DNA of 64,000 bases, from contig OY540813.1 of NCBI GenBank assembly GCA_961205875.1, positions 19,377,001 through 19,441,000 of the forward strand. Reading direction: 5' to 3'. The position numbers and the translations under genes are program-made. The DNA is from Sialis fuliginosa. Its lineage: Eukaryota; Arthropoda; Insecta; Megaloptera; Sialidae. The notes under the pieces are model-generated. The model ran no database searches. It had not been told where the DNA came from and was given only the letters and a program-made list of their open reading frames with translations. Position 1 is the first letter of the stretch. Each line of letters starts with the position of its first letter. Positions 25,830-37,875 of the stretch are shown one piece after another.

Positions 25830-26691
25830 TAGCGCCGGTTTTAGGTGGGGGGGGACCAGGGCGACTGATAGGGGAGCCAGGTCAGGAGGGGCGGCGCACA
25901 GTGGGGCTTATGTGTTTTTTTTTGTTTCAAATCATTGTACAGGCTACAATTTTGGAATATACTTAATTTTTTTTATCTTTAAAATTACATTTTTTGTTGA
26001 TCTGTTAAGTCCGATTCTACAAAAAATATTGCTAAAAATATACAATGTTAATTAAAAAAATCTAAGAAAAATCGATTATTTAACAGCTACTAACTAACAA
26101 ATCCTTTTTCAGCAACCCAGAAAACCTTTAATAAGGTACTTTAGGGCAAGTGTTAAAAGTTGATGTTTATTTTTCAAACTATCTAGTTATCTACCTTTCG
26201 TGAATATTTTCTTCAAATTCTTGTAAAAATTATTAATTTTACAAGAATTTTAATGTTTAATGAAAAAAGTACAAGCACTGTTAGGCCAGTCCCCAGCGAG
26301 CTATAACATTTATTAGAAAAGGCACACATATGTACGATTTTTCACGTTTTACGACCTTATCACAGAATCTATCAAAACTGTAGATACTTTTTTGTTCTCT
26401 ATAAAATTACAAAGAAAATAAAAATAAAATCGCTATGTTTATTTGTTAAGGAGATATGGTCAATCAATCATTTTAGTTTTGATCTTTTAAATTACGACCT
26501 ATGGAATGCTCACATACACATATGATGCGCGGAGACCCAATCTCACGACGACATATCTCCGGTTCTATTAGTGGTAGAGTTCAATTTGGGCTCATTTTGT
26601 TCATAATGTAGTCTAGTATAAATTAAGTTCTATGAATTTGGGGGGGGGATAAATCTCGCCCAGGGTGCCAGACTTGCTAAGGCCGGCTCAG
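25830..26691. mobile_element. hAT-like TIR element, 862 bases, non-coding
   Basis: The left end TAGCGCCGGTTTTAG plus CCAGGGCGA is mirrored at the right by CTAAGGCCGGCTCAG and CGCCCAGGG. Flanks TTTTGATC and TTTTTATC agree at 7 of 8 positions. No reading frame in the interior resembles a transposase. A related end fragment is at about 38,358-38,425. Confidence 0.6.
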
Positions 26692-26699
26692 TTTTTATC

Positions 26700-28849
26700 A
26701 ATCAGCAAATACTCATGCTAAAGAATGAAATATTTAATTATTTTCTTTCAAACTTTCTTCGAAATAAATTGATTCATTTACATTCTCAACACATTATTAT
26801 GGATTGGTTCGATTTTAAAATGGCGTTAAAGTCGTTAAATCACAACAAATTATATTTAGAGTGGTATAAATGTTTTAGTACATATTTAATTTATGAAAGA
26901 TTTATATAAACATTCTATTTATATGTTGCTTTATAATCCTAGTTATTTCCTGAGCTTACTACAGCTCGGTGCAATTTCCAAGGTGATCTTATAATCTAAT
27001 ATCAACACACTGAAGACTTTAGCTGTCGTTATACCGTAACAAATCTTGTTTTGAAAATCATTAGATTTAATTTAACTATAATAAATATATTATATACAAT
27101 ATAAAACAAACAATTTTGCCTGTTTATGTTGAAAACGGCTGAAGTATGAAAATGTATACAAAAGTTTATGTTGACTTTTTTATTTAATTTTCAGTTCGAA
27201 GAAACATCTTTTTTCATAAAAATATAAAGAATATAGTGCCGCGTATACAAGGTTAAAACATTTTCAAAGAAAAACAAATATTTATTTTTTATCTTTCAAC
27301 ATATAATTTTACTCCACCCAGTAAAAAATTCATATACACAAATGCCCATCCATGAAACATATATGTATGTAATATATCTAAACTAACACAATAAAGTTGA
27401 TTTTTTTTAGTTTGTTTGTCTACGTTAATTCCAGTTAAGAAAAATATGCCGCAAACAGTTCAATTTACAGATCATACAATAATAATATTTTTTTATTCCT
27501 TTTTAACCATATTACATACATAGTATCACATACATATAAATAGTAAGCTAAGTGTATGTATGTATGTCATATAACGCATGAACAAAGCTGCGAATGAGTT
27601 TTTTTTTGTTTTTTTTTACAACTGACAGCTATCAATATCAGTGAATTTTATTAAATGACATTTTTGAAAAATATACGAATTTATAGGTGTCAACGAAAAA
27701 AATAAAAATGGTCTTCATTTACATCTCCGAGTTTACAAAAACTAAAATCTGGTCACCCTATAAACAGACGAGGATAGCAGCAGAAGGCTGAGATCCGTGT
27801 AAATTTGAGTGGCGCGATTAGGTATTGGGGCAAAGCGCCCAGAGGCAAAGTCCCTAGTAAGAACAATAATAAACAATGTTAATGTTTATTTATATATTTA
27901 TAAATTCTTCTATTGAATGAAAGCAACGATTCAATAAGTATGATTTTAAAGAATTTTTTAATTTTTTAAAAGGAATACTTATGATTTAATATAGTATTAT
28001 CATTTTTTATTGAATTAATGGCGTTTCATACAATGTGTTTAATTTTGATTCTTGACATATTTCTATTTAGTGTATTACAATTATGTTTTATCGGCTTACA
28101 AGTCTCTCTTGGTTTATTATTATTGATTATTGTTAGGGCTCTTTTTGTATTTTAAATCTTCTATCATAAAAGTTTCACCATAAAGTGTAATTAAAATTCA
28201 CTATAGTCTAAATTGAATGCGACAAAATTGTGATATATATTTACAAAATTTCTATCGATACTGTCATTTTCACACTACGTAAAAAGAAACAATATTTTGA
28301 AAATGTTTAACTAAAAATAATATATAATTTAATTACTATATTCTGTAAATTTCATATATTTAGTTTTTTGTACATTAATTTTTAAGATATTGCAATAAAC
28401 TGTCAAAAATACCAGAAGTAGATAATTGAAAAAACATGTAAATACTCTCTTGTTTGATAGCTTATTTCTACCCAATCTGATAAGACTAAATAGTACCGAT
28501 ACGGTGACATTCCAACATCCACTCGTACAACAACTATTCGTAATGTTACATAATAAAAACTCCACACCTAACCAGATTTAAACTGATTAGACACTTAACT
28601 GATTTAAGTTTAATGATATATATTATATGTATGATATGTAGAAATTAAACAGACTTTTGTGTTATATAACTCTTTCAAGTATTTACATTATAAAATAGCA
28701 AATTTTTCACATATATATAATCAACAACAGGTATTATCCCAGTGTGAATCAGACTTAAATAAAATCGCCATTGAATCGAACTAATCCAGTGAATCTCAAA
28801 CAACCTTCCACAAAAATTTATAAAACTGCAATAATATTCACTTAAACAC
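26700..28849. other. non-coding AT-rich sequence
   Basis: No element with both ends was found. TATGTATGTATGT runs occur near 27,555, and slightly GC-richer text near 27,760-27,860 is unassigned. Confidence 0.4.
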
Positions 28850-29080
28850 TTTTTAGACCGGTACTTTTTGCGTCCGCGTGTTTTTATGTGTGTCGGTATT
28901 AACCGCGGTGTTCGGTTTATCCGTGCGCGACGCGTATATACACGGCCGTGTGGAGACTGACTGAGAAAACACGCGTCTCGACGCCCGCGGTGACGTGATC
29001 GAGACCCGCGGTTATTAATAGCGATGTTGTAGCACCGCGACGCTATTTCTGATTCGCGAAACTCAACTGTGGCGTCGATG
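28850..29080 (-). promoter_or_regulatory. CpG-rich island with minus-strand initiator motif
   Basis: On the minus strand TTTTCTCAGTCAGTCTCC offers a TCAGTC initiator (about 28,960). Upstream are CpG-rich sequences such as CACCGCGGGCGTCGAGACGC. Downstream the sequence turns AT-rich with a short ATG frame (MAILFKSDSHWDNTCC). The 143-codon open frame across it is Arg-rich and unlike a known protein. A promoter plus 5' untranslated exon is the simplest reading, but no donor was fixed. Confidence 0.35.
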
Positions 29081-29264
29081 ATGTGAAATCTTGAGATGTG
29101 TAACATGTTTACTGAGATTTAGTACGAGAAAAAACGATTCGCAGAAACAATACTAATAATTCAAGTCTGGGCTCGAATTTATGTAAATGTGTGTGAAAGA
29201 GCACTTTTTTCTGTAAATAGGACGTAAGCTAATTATGTACATAAATACCTAGTGAATATATATT

Positions 29265-29554
29265 TTTATGTTTAAGCCGCTAAACCGATGTTGATGAAAT
29301 TTGGTGGCCTAGACTACTTGAAAAATTTATTCGATAAAATAATGGGTGTGTGACATTTGTACCTTTTTGGCGTTGACATCTAGGGTGCAAATGTAAGAAT
29401 AAAAACCTGTTTTATCTCCTATCATAACAGAAATCTGTATTACTTAACCTTCTTCTTCTTCTTCATGGGTTTTATGTCAAGTAGATTTTCTCCTTTTCTG
29501 ACAGATCCTATCTAACCTTAATTCCACGCGAACGAAGTCGCGGGTAACAGCTAG
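29265..29554 (+). mobile_element. Helitron-like non-autonomous element, family A
   Basis: The 3' end has a hairpin of CGCGA and TCGCG (29,527-29,542), then GGTAACAG and CTAG followed by T. This is the Helitron end structure and is very like lepidopteran copies. The body contains 'ATGTTGATGAAATTTGGT'. A (TTC)-rich segment at about 29,450-29,515 may be a secondary insertion, because its relative occurs inverted at 35,928. The 5' end is approximate. Confidence 0.65.
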
Positions 29555-29689
29555 TATTTAATAAAACGTACATTTAATCGTCATTAAACTTTAATTATTA
29601 CCTATAGTTTTTATTATATAAGTAATGAATAATTAAAACTCACTTCGACTTGATATAGCACATTTTTAGTCAATTTAAACGTTCTACTA

Positions 29690-30090
29690 ATTGAGATCTA
29701 CATTTTGACGCCCCATATGCCTAGTTTCACTAAAATTTGAAATGATATTGTTGTATTTAGTATTTGTCGTTGATGATATCACCAAAGCCCTGTAACCACA
29801 TTTTTCAAATTTTTTTAGTCAGTAGTTTTCGTGATAGTGGATTGGGGGGAGCAACATTAATTACTGTTTTAAGCATGTGTTGCAGTGAGTGCCGATAATT
29901 TACTTTCGGAGCGATATGAGCATGGGACAATATATTTATTTAAAAAATTTTGAAAATTTGTTAAACAAAGATTTTAATATTAATAAAACGTTTACATACC
30001 TATTAAAATTCCTTAAATCGTCAGCTTTCATTTGATACTCTACTTGCCGAGATTGAATTAAAAAAATTGGTAACCCATACGCTCCCTTAA
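29690..30090 (-). repeat. dispersed repeat with CGTCCGTCCGTCC block, copy 3 (3' part, inverted)
   Basis: In reverse complement it carries GGGCTTTGGTGATATCATCA and ACGACAAATACTAAATACAA, matching the distal part of the 32.5 kb copy. The CCGTCC block is missing. Confidence 0.5.
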
Positions 30091-30129
30091 AAAACGCTAA
30101 ACAATTTTTTTAATTATAAATCAGTTCTA

Positions 30130-30355
30130 CAAGTCTTGAGGCTTTCGCGGTCATCTTGATATGGATCTTGGCATCTGGGTGTAAGCCGCGTCGATTTGGT
30201 CCTGTTATCGGCTAACGTTTCGTCACACATTGCAGTGGACATTTAGAAAGTGCACTTTTAGAATAGCCCTAAAGGTGTCCACTGCAATGTGTGACGAAAC
30301 GTTGGCCGATAACACGACCAAATCGACGCGGGTTACACCCAGAAGCCAAGATCCA
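30130..30355. mobile_element. foldback element with ~90-base arms and 15-base direct flanks
   Basis: TATAAATCAGTTCTA flanks it exactly on both sides (30,115-30,129 and 30,356-30,370). The arms (30,158-30,250 and 30,270-30,355) pair through GATCTTGGC, CGTCGATTTGGTC, TTATCGGC and ACGTTTCGTCACACATTGCA. A 15-base duplication suggests target-primed (LINE or Penelope type) insertion rather than cut-and-paste. Confidence 0.65.
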
Positions 30356-30374
30356 TATAAATCAGTTCTATTAT

Positions 30375-30840
30375 AAATCCACCATGTCAAAATCTCAAGT
30401 CTCTTTCAAATATTTTGCCGAACAAATACATAATAGTTGACACCTGCCAACAATTAAATATTTTGAAATAATATATTGATTGAAAATTGAAATATAAATA
30501 ATCATTTCACTTCCAAGAAAAATCGAAATTAATTATTATGATTATTGTTAACTTATTTGTTTATTTATTTTTGATTTTCATACAAATTCTAAGACAAGAC
30601 CCTTTCCTGGGAGTTTGAAAATATAATTTTACAGGATTTTCTCAATAACTACTGAACGGATTTTATTCCGGTTTTCACTTATAGATATGTAAAGCTTAGA
30701 TGTATAATTTTTGTATATTTTGTGTAAATTTCATGAAGTCGGAAAAAAAACAATTCGCGGTGAATCGTGTGTTATGGGCATGATTACTTTATGTTTAATT
30801 GAATTAATATCCCCGAATAACACCGGGTCCAATGCGCTAG
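30375..30840 (+). mobile_element. Helitron-like element, family B, copy 1
   Basis: It ends CCCG-AATAACAC-CGGG hairpin, TCCAATGCG, CTAG and then T. Shared body sequence includes CCTGGGAGTTTGAAAATATA and TGTGTAAATTTCATGAAG. Confidence 0.6.
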
Positions 30841-31464
30841 TTTAAAATAAAAAAAATAAAAATAAAATGGATTAAAGTATATCGAATTCTGTAAGATTTA
30901 TATTTTCAAAGTACTATATCACCAAGCAGGTAACTCTATCTTTTATCCAAAGTTAAAATATGAACACAATGTTTATTTGACAGAAATGTTACGTTGTCAA
31001 TGAATTTTAACAAGGTGATACAATCCATAAACATAATAAAATACTTCGTAAAAAGACTTTATCTGGAAGAAAAGTCACAGTTCCAATATATACTTGATAT
31101 ACGATCTATTCGATACATATATACTCAATGCTTTTAAAGGGCAGATTTTTCGTTACTGATTGTAAATTATGTCAGCTTTGCGTAACCACTGTAAAAATTT
31201 TATAGACCAGTTAACCCGAGAACAATGTGCTTTTAGAGAGATAAGCATTACATAAACCTCATAAATCATCTATCGCTTTTTTAATAAAAAATAAGCGTAC
31301 TTCTGAAAATATGTTCAACTACTTGCAGACAGTTATTAATTGTATTATATTTTTTTAATGTTTAAATGATATAAGATGTAATATAAATGGCGGGTATTCA
31401 TTATTTTCAAATATTTCATAACCTAGTGAATAGTTTTTCTATCATAAAAAACTTTTAAAACTAA

Positions 31465-31798
31465 TGTCCGGTATTATAAAGGAGCTCGCAAAATTTGCTA
31501 CCTTGCAAGCCCTCTCAAATGGGGTATTAATTTCTGTACTATTATCTATGGATTAGCTATGGAATTTAGATCAGTGATACTTCAACTAATTGTAACACAG
31601 TTGGCGACTTTGACCGTACATAATAATTTTCATAATATCGTCACTGTTTTAATACCGTTGGTGTTTACATACCACGCGTGCGTGAAAATTGTCACATATT
31701 TCATGAAACTTAAAGATAACTGTCAGATACGTTTGAAACCTCATTTGAGAGTACTTGCAAGTTAGTAAATTTTGCTAGCTCGTTTATAATACCGGACA
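31465..31798 (+). mobile_element. Harbinger-like MITE, copy 3 (best preserved)
   Basis: The termini TGTCCGGTATTATAAA and TTTATAATACCGGACA are perfect inverted repeats, flanked by TAA on both sides (31,462-31,464 and 31,799-31,801). A 3-base TWA duplication is typical of PIF/Harbinger elements. The arms also pair further in (GCTCGCAAAATTTGCTA with the inverted AGTAAATTTTGCTAGC). Confidence 0.7.
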
Positions 31799-31839
31799 TA
31801 ATTGTAACTATAAAATGTTTTATGTGTATAGATAACGTT

Positions 31840-32140
31840 ATATTTACAGCTTTATACAGTAATTTAATGAAATTTGCTACCTTCCAAACACTTGAAATGG
31901 GGTGTTGAATTCTATTGGATTTACTATGGAATTAAAACAGTTGTACGCACTTGATAACCTTGACCCTATAAGATATTTTTCATACAACGTACTTATTTAC
32001 CTAAATACATATATTTATGTAAATCACCGCTGGGCTAAAACATGAATAAATGTCATAGAACTGTCATATACGTTTGAAGTTCTGTTCAAAGTGTTTGCAA
32101 GCTAGCAAATTTCATTCAATTTCCTTCTAATGCTGGGCAT
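31840..32140 (+). mobile_element. degenerate Harbinger-like MITE, copy 4, next to copy 3
   Basis: Only about 40 bases after copy 3, the sequence again shows 'GAAATTTGCTACCTTCCAA', a 'TTGATAACCTTGACC' block and an ending with 'CAAGCTAGCAAATTTC', in the same order as the family but strongly diverged. Confidence 0.5.
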
Positions 32141-32504
32141 AAATACAACGTTGCGTTGCTATGCACATAAAGAAAATTTTTATAGTTACAATTAGTTTGA
32201 ATAATTGTTTTTAGAAAAACTCATCACTAGGTAGAGAAATATTTGAAAATAAATAAAAATTGGTCATCAAGATTTTTCGTATAAGTAAAATGTTTACTTA
32301 TAATTAAAAATTAGCATCTTTCAAACCATAAACATTTTTAGACATGTAAAAAATATATAAAATAAAAAATCCAACCCACATAAATATTTATTATGTCCAT
32401 CTGCGATTTTTTATTAAGAAAATAAAGGTTATAAATAAAATATATCCGACAATTCCCTACTACAATGACACATGAAATAAAATTTCGACAAATTCGTTTT
32501 TTTA

Positions 32505-33075
32505 GGATTCCGAAGAAATCCTATTAATCTCACATTGTCGTCCGTCCGTCCTTTTCAGTCAAAGCTAGAAACTTGAAGTTTTTACTGAACATGTAAAACG
32601 ATATCCTCTAGTAAAAGAGGTACAAATTTATTGAAAAAATAATTTTTCAGTGGGGGCGCTAAGGAGCTAAAGCTAGGTAAAAAAATATATTTTGTATACC
32701 AAGGCATGTGGCACGTCAAAATGTATAACCAAACCAGTAGAATTTGACCCTCTTTCCATTTTTTTCTAAATCAAAAATGGCGGCTGCGAGGGGCTTTAAA
32801 ACAAATCATAAAACAAAAATTGACCCTATTTTTTCTAGCTCAAAAATGGCAACTGTGAGGGGCTCCAAGTAGAAATTGTTTTTTTCCACTTCTCCCACCT
32901 TTAACTCGGTAATCTGGAGAAAAAAATTGGTAACGAGGCTTTGGTGGGACTATCAACGACAAATACTAAAGTCAACAATATCAATTCAAATTTTGGAAAA
33001 ATAGGGAGGGGTATCAAATAATTTTTTTTTATTCATTAATGTAGGAGTTCCGTATTTTTTATAACCTAACCCGGC
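32505..33075 (+). repeat. dispersed repeat with CGTCCGTCCGTCC block, copy 2 (longest)
   Basis: It begins GGATTCCGAAGAAATCCTAT, carries the same ordered blocks as 9,885-10,340, then adds ATCAACGACAAATACTAAAG and ends near GAGTTCCGTATTTTTT. Confidence 0.62.
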
Positions 33076-33079
33076 CCTG

Positions 33080-35030
33080 CCTCAGCAGTTGTAATCATTA
33101 CTTTACATTACGAGGTTCGAGAGACCACTAATTTGATTAAAACTATACAATGCCAACCACAACTGCATTGATTTTGGAAATTGCAAACCGCAAACCAAAA
33201 CCACAGCACCGACCTAAAAATATTACATACACTGGGGTGAATCCCCCATCTCAAATATAGTTATGTATTATAGAATTTATGTAAATTATTTTACAGAACC
33301 GAAATTCTTCGAATTTAGTGAATTTGCGATCATGCGTATTTTTCCTGTTTCAATTTCAAAATTTCCCTATTGTTTCTATAATTGCAACGCCTATGGATAC
33401 AGGCACGCAGCAATGAGAGACACCATTCAGCCGATTACGTTACAGATACAACATTCATTTCTGATCTATTTCCAATTTACTTGTTTTTATTTGATTTCTC
33501 TTTCTCAGTACTAAATCTGCAATCTATTTTGTTTTATTTTTAAGTTATTTATTCACCGGAATGCGATTGTTAACTTTTTGAAATCATTAAACATTAAACA
33601 ATATATTCACTTTGTTTATTCGATTGATGTGATTCTAATACATATTTCATAATTTATAAATGTAGGGGAAAGTGGGATATGTTGATGATGTTAAATAAAA
33701 TAATTCATTCTGATTGTATTTTATATTTTGAAAAAAAATCATGTAAATCAACCACATGATCTACCTATATATAATATCTTATTGCCGAAAATAAGAAAAA
33801 ACAATTTTTTTAAACAATACAAATAAATCAGGTTACCCTCTGAGTTGGGTAAATTCACGAACTTATTAGGGTAAAATAATTAATTTAGTTATCTACACAG
33901 CCTTGTAGTTACTGCATTATTCGTGTTACCACTTTCGGTAATTGCTAGAACAAATCTAATTTTCATGGGAGATTCGATAGAACGTTCATAACAACCTGGA
34001 TAGGTCATTTTCTCCTTTGCGATATCTACTATTGCAAAAGCTTCTGATTCATAGTGATTTTCCCATTATCCCCGGGCCTTGCGAACGTTTCAGCCTTGAT
34101 TGCCCCAATGCAATTCCAATCCCTTTAAGTAATCATAGTCAGGTGTTGGGTTGAATTAGTTAAATACAGCTTACTGACTGTATTGTTAATCAATACCAAT
34201 AATTTTTTTTTTAAATAATAGAGGCCTAATTTTTTTCCACCTTGGACCTCTCAAATACAAAATTCACGACTGATTGAGACTTTAATTTTTGGAATATTTA
34301 ATTTTTGAATCTTCTAGTCTTAACTAGTTTTCTCATGCACATAATATATAGTTTACGCAAAATATTTTCTGGATTGATATCGATTCTTTTAGTTTTGCAC
34401 CCTAGACAGAGACGTCACACACCATGCCATAGATTACCTATTTACATTATATTGCTACAATTTATTAAACATACATAACCTTTTTAAAGGCTATTAAATT
34501 GTCGTTTAATATTTTAGGCTTTTAGCTATTTATTACTTAATCACTTTAATTTCAAGTTAAATACTTTTCATTACTATAGTTTAATATATCTGCGAATTCA
34601 ACAAAAAATATATAACTTGATTGTTGAAAATATAGAAGATATAATATAAAAATAGGTCCATAAACTTACCAAATTTGGGCTGTGGCCTTCACTCATTTTA
34701 TGTTATTTCCACATTACATTGAAACAAGTATTTTAATATAATTTATTTTAAATACAATTACTACAAGAAAATATGTGATGTATTTTTATTAAATCTACTT
34801 GATATATTTCATTTTGAGCCTGATTTTTAGTTTGAGCAACTACATATAAAAACATTTATACTATTAGTAACAAATATACTTGATATTTATACAAAATATT
34901 ATTTTTAAATATTTTTTTTCAATTCAACAATATATAAATACGATTTAATATATAATTTCAATGCATCTACTGAATTAACAATTTGATAGCGGTAAAAAGC
35001 TCTTCAATACAAAAAATATATAAATCTAGA
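33080..35030. other. non-coding AT-rich sequence before the 35.1 kb exon
   Basis: A short open frame at 33,263-33,514 has no recognisable domain. If the 35.1 kb exon is real, this is intergenic sequence downstream of its poly(A) site. Confidence 0.4.
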
Positions 35031-35066
35031 TGTGTTTTTATTATTCACATAAACACTAAAGTCCTT

Positions 35067-35072
35067 TTTATT
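35067..35072 (-). terminator. poly(A) signal AATAAA after the 35.1 kb exon
   Basis: A canonical AATAAA stands about 35 bases downstream of the TAG stop on the same strand, with a second AATAAA-like copy near 35,040. AATAAA is frequent by chance in such AT-rich DNA, so its weight comes from its position. Confidence 0.4.
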
Positions 35073-35106
35073 ACAACATACAGCATTGTTGCCGTCTAAC
35101 CGTCAA

Positions 35107-35351
35107 CTAAATGTCGATGGAGTAACCCTCATGCCCAAGATCCAAACCACCGCAATGCAGTTGCTTCAGCCGACTCTCGTTGCGGCGTAGCTCGTCGTGT
35201 GGCGCTCGCGTCGCAACGCTATTGGTCGAACCAGTACTATAGCACCGCCCATTGCGACGGACTTGAACAAGCGCCCGTTTGTCTGCTGATGTGAGGCTTT
35301 TCATCGATTCTCCCGGAATGATACGCGTCTTATTAAAGATTATGGAACGCA
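35107..35351 (-). CDS. probable 3'-terminal coding exon, product unknown
   Basis: A minus-strand frame of strikingly higher GC than its AT-rich surroundings ends in a TAG stop. The protein from the likely acceptor onward runs CRSIIFNKTRIIPGESMKSL and continues through ADKRALVQVRRNGRC to the C-terminus LDLGHEGYSIDI. The open frame extends further upstream to 35,439, but two AG sites look like acceptors: CAATACAG before 35,351 (phase 1) and AATAAG before 35,328 (phase 0). An AATAAA lies on the minus strand at 35,072-35,067, about 35 bases past the stop. The composition (Arg, Ser, Thr, Asn rich) would suit a cytoplasmic tail, for example of a receptor, but no domain is recognised. It could be the last exon of the histidine-rich gene 18 kb upstream or of another gene. 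Confidence 0.42.
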
Positions 35352-35832
35352 CTGTATTGCGAAAAGTATACAGAACGAAATTCCAAGGAAATTTGTATGG
35401 GCGTGTATTCTGTTCACACACCGCGTAGCAAAGATTCAAACCTTTTTAATGTATATTACAAAGTGGAATCTGTAAATTTACATATAAAGCCATGGCTTTT
35501 ATTTTTACTTTAATTAATGTTATAGAATTGGCGTATCCATCGGAGGGGGAGGGTAGGTTACATACATAAATACAAATGTATAATTATTATCAACCCAGAA
35601 GCCTAAGTTACTTTTAAAATGTTGATGATACATATTACATTTTCATAATAATATATGCGGATATAATTTCATATTATTATTTTCTTATATGTGACAAAAC
35701 GTGTATGCTTGATGAAAAATTCCTTAAGAAAACATTTTTATAATTGGCACTATGGCTTCTTCTAACGGCACTTCACTAGATTTTAATGATGTCGTTTTTA
35801 ATGACTATCCGTAGTTTCTTTAAATATACGAG

Positions 35833-37180
35833 TACATTAAAGCATGTAAACCGGTTTTTTGTTAAATTTTACCAAATCCATAAAACCGGGTTTTTCCCGA
35901 AAAACTGAAAGTCAATTATATTTTTTAAGGAGGAAATCCTCTTGACATAAAACCCATGAAGAACAAGAAGAATTATATTTTTGTTTTTTCAAGTAATAAA
36001 TAATTTTTTTTCTGCTGTTATTCATGAAGTATTTATGTTGTGAAATAATTTAAATTCAAATAAAAATAAAATGGGTAACATCTATGAACGGACGCGCAAT
36101 GTGTAAATAAGAATATTATAGCGGAGTAAATGGTATTAGAATATGTAGTTGAATTTGAATGTCATTTATGAAGTGTATAGTAATAATAAAGGAGATCAAA
36201 TTGAATTTATACCATTTAATGTTCAAATTGAGAATAAACAATTTCAAACTGGGAAATAATCAATTTCAAATAGGGAATAGTAAATTCCACATTTGAGATG
36301 AAAATAAATAAATAATTTATTTCAATATAATATAATGTATTACAATACAATTATTGTGGACCCCCTAAGAAGTATTTTCTCGACCAAGTTATTTTTCGGT
36401 CTTGAATGACCTTTTTCGGCCAGTCAATTAATAATTAAAATACGTAAATATACAATTCACTAACATTTATTTTTGCTCGCCACGCCGGATCTCCCTTAGT
36501 CCTAGGCCCCCAGGCCTTTTCTGTCCATCTCTTTCCCCCACTCATGTAGGGGCCACTGTCACATTTATTATTTAACATATTATTATTACTAATATTAATT
36601 AAGGTAACATATTATTATATTAAAGATTATAAATTTTATTTAAAATGGGCCCCCAAATTAATATAAGGGTAATAGTAAATAATTATTTACTATTACCCAA
36701 ATTAACAAAGCATATTTAATGCATCATATATGAATCTTTGAACATGAGTGACATATCGAGTATAATTAGCACCAATAATTTTCGTAATATTTTCTCGTAC
36801 AATATTTTTAGCCGCAATAATCGTAACTCAGTTTGAGAAATATTTACTGCCTTTACCACTGAATATGTGGTATTTCAATGCCTAAATCACTTTTAACACC
36901 AGCTTTTAAATATAACCAATTTAAAAGTGATAATTCCCAATTTGATATTGATTGTTCCAAATTTAAAATTGATTTGTCTTAATTTGAAATTGATTAGTCT
37001 CAATTTGAAATTGATTTTTCCCAATTTGAAACTAAATAGTCCCAATTTGAACTTAAAAATGTTTAATAAATCGTTTTTTTTAAATATTAATTATTAAATA
37101 TTTAAAAAAAAATTATACTTATGAAAAACCGAAAACTGGCTTTTGAAATTTTATTGGATTTTTTCATGCTCTAGTATTTA
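35833..37180. mobile_element. possible large TIR element with subterminal AATTTGAAATT repeats
   Basis: The end sequence ATTAAAGCATGTAAACCGG has a diverged inverse at 37,155-37,178 (TTTTTTCATGCTCTAGT). Inside, repeated units of the form AATTTCAAACTGGGAAATAA (36,237-36,290) face about six inverted units such as CCCAATTTGAAATTGATT (36,940-37,060). Facing subterminal arrays are typical of DNA transposons. A C-rich block at 36,480-36,560 and a palindrome at 36,667 lie within. Confidence 0.42.
36667..36698. repeat. perfect 32-base palindrome
   Basis: GGGTAATAGTAAATAA is followed immediately by its exact reverse complement. Confidence 0.85.
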
Positions 37181-37574
37181 TCTCACTTTATCATATCCAA
37201 TACTCAAATGTTTTTAGAGATAAATATAATTCTTCAACAGCAAAAACCAAAAAAGAAATTTTTTAATATTTATAAAATTGATAGAATTTCAAACCGAGCA
37301 TTTTTGTAAAAATTGCCCCATTTACTGCACACATAAGTACTTATGTGGGATGTACAATTATACACCTACATCTAGCGCAGAAAAAATAAAAACCGCTCTT
37401 AACAATTTTCTCAGAAAGTTTATTTACATTATAGTTTTCAGGGGATCTTCTTGTTCAGAGTTTCTCATTTATTCAACACTCTGTCTGTTCTAGTTCTTTT
37501 CTCATTTCCGGTGCCTTAAAAAAAAAACATCTTTATTTCTCTCCAATGCTATTTTTTTTCTCCTGCCTCCTAGT

Positions 37575-37875
37575 TACTAAAATTTTATAAATGGCCGCAT
37601 TCTTGATTAATCCGTTTTATTCATTGAGGTATTATTTCATGAATTGGCTACAAATACAACTTATATTTTTACAGTGGGTGTACCTATGTACTGAAAGCTT
37701 ACATGTGTGCCACGGGACTTTCTTATACGTAATACCGAGAATGAACATTGTATGTGTATCTGATTTAATTCTTTAATACGCACTGTTTCAAAATAATTTA
37801 AAAATTGGCAAGAGTAAAGATCCGTTTCCGGTAAGAAGATCGTTTTCAAAAATAGAAGGTTTTCTCCTGACGACA
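37575..37875 (+). repeat. dispersed repeat shared with 46.8 and 51.6 kb
   Basis: GGGACTTTCTTATACGTAAT matches 51,651-51,680, and GGCAAGAGTAAAGATCCGTT plus AGATCGTTTTCAAAAA matches 46,860-46,915. The three loci hold different parts of one family. Confidence 0.5.

Noticed and set aside
28675-29106. 143-codon minus-strand frame as a protein gene
   Set aside because: The Arg-rich part is confined to the CpG island and the rest is AT-derived; no homology or domain is recognisable. A promoter or untranslated exon fits better.
33110-33135. GAGGTTCGAGAGACC as a tRNA B box
   Set aside because: No matching acceptor stem or A box lies upstream at the right distance.
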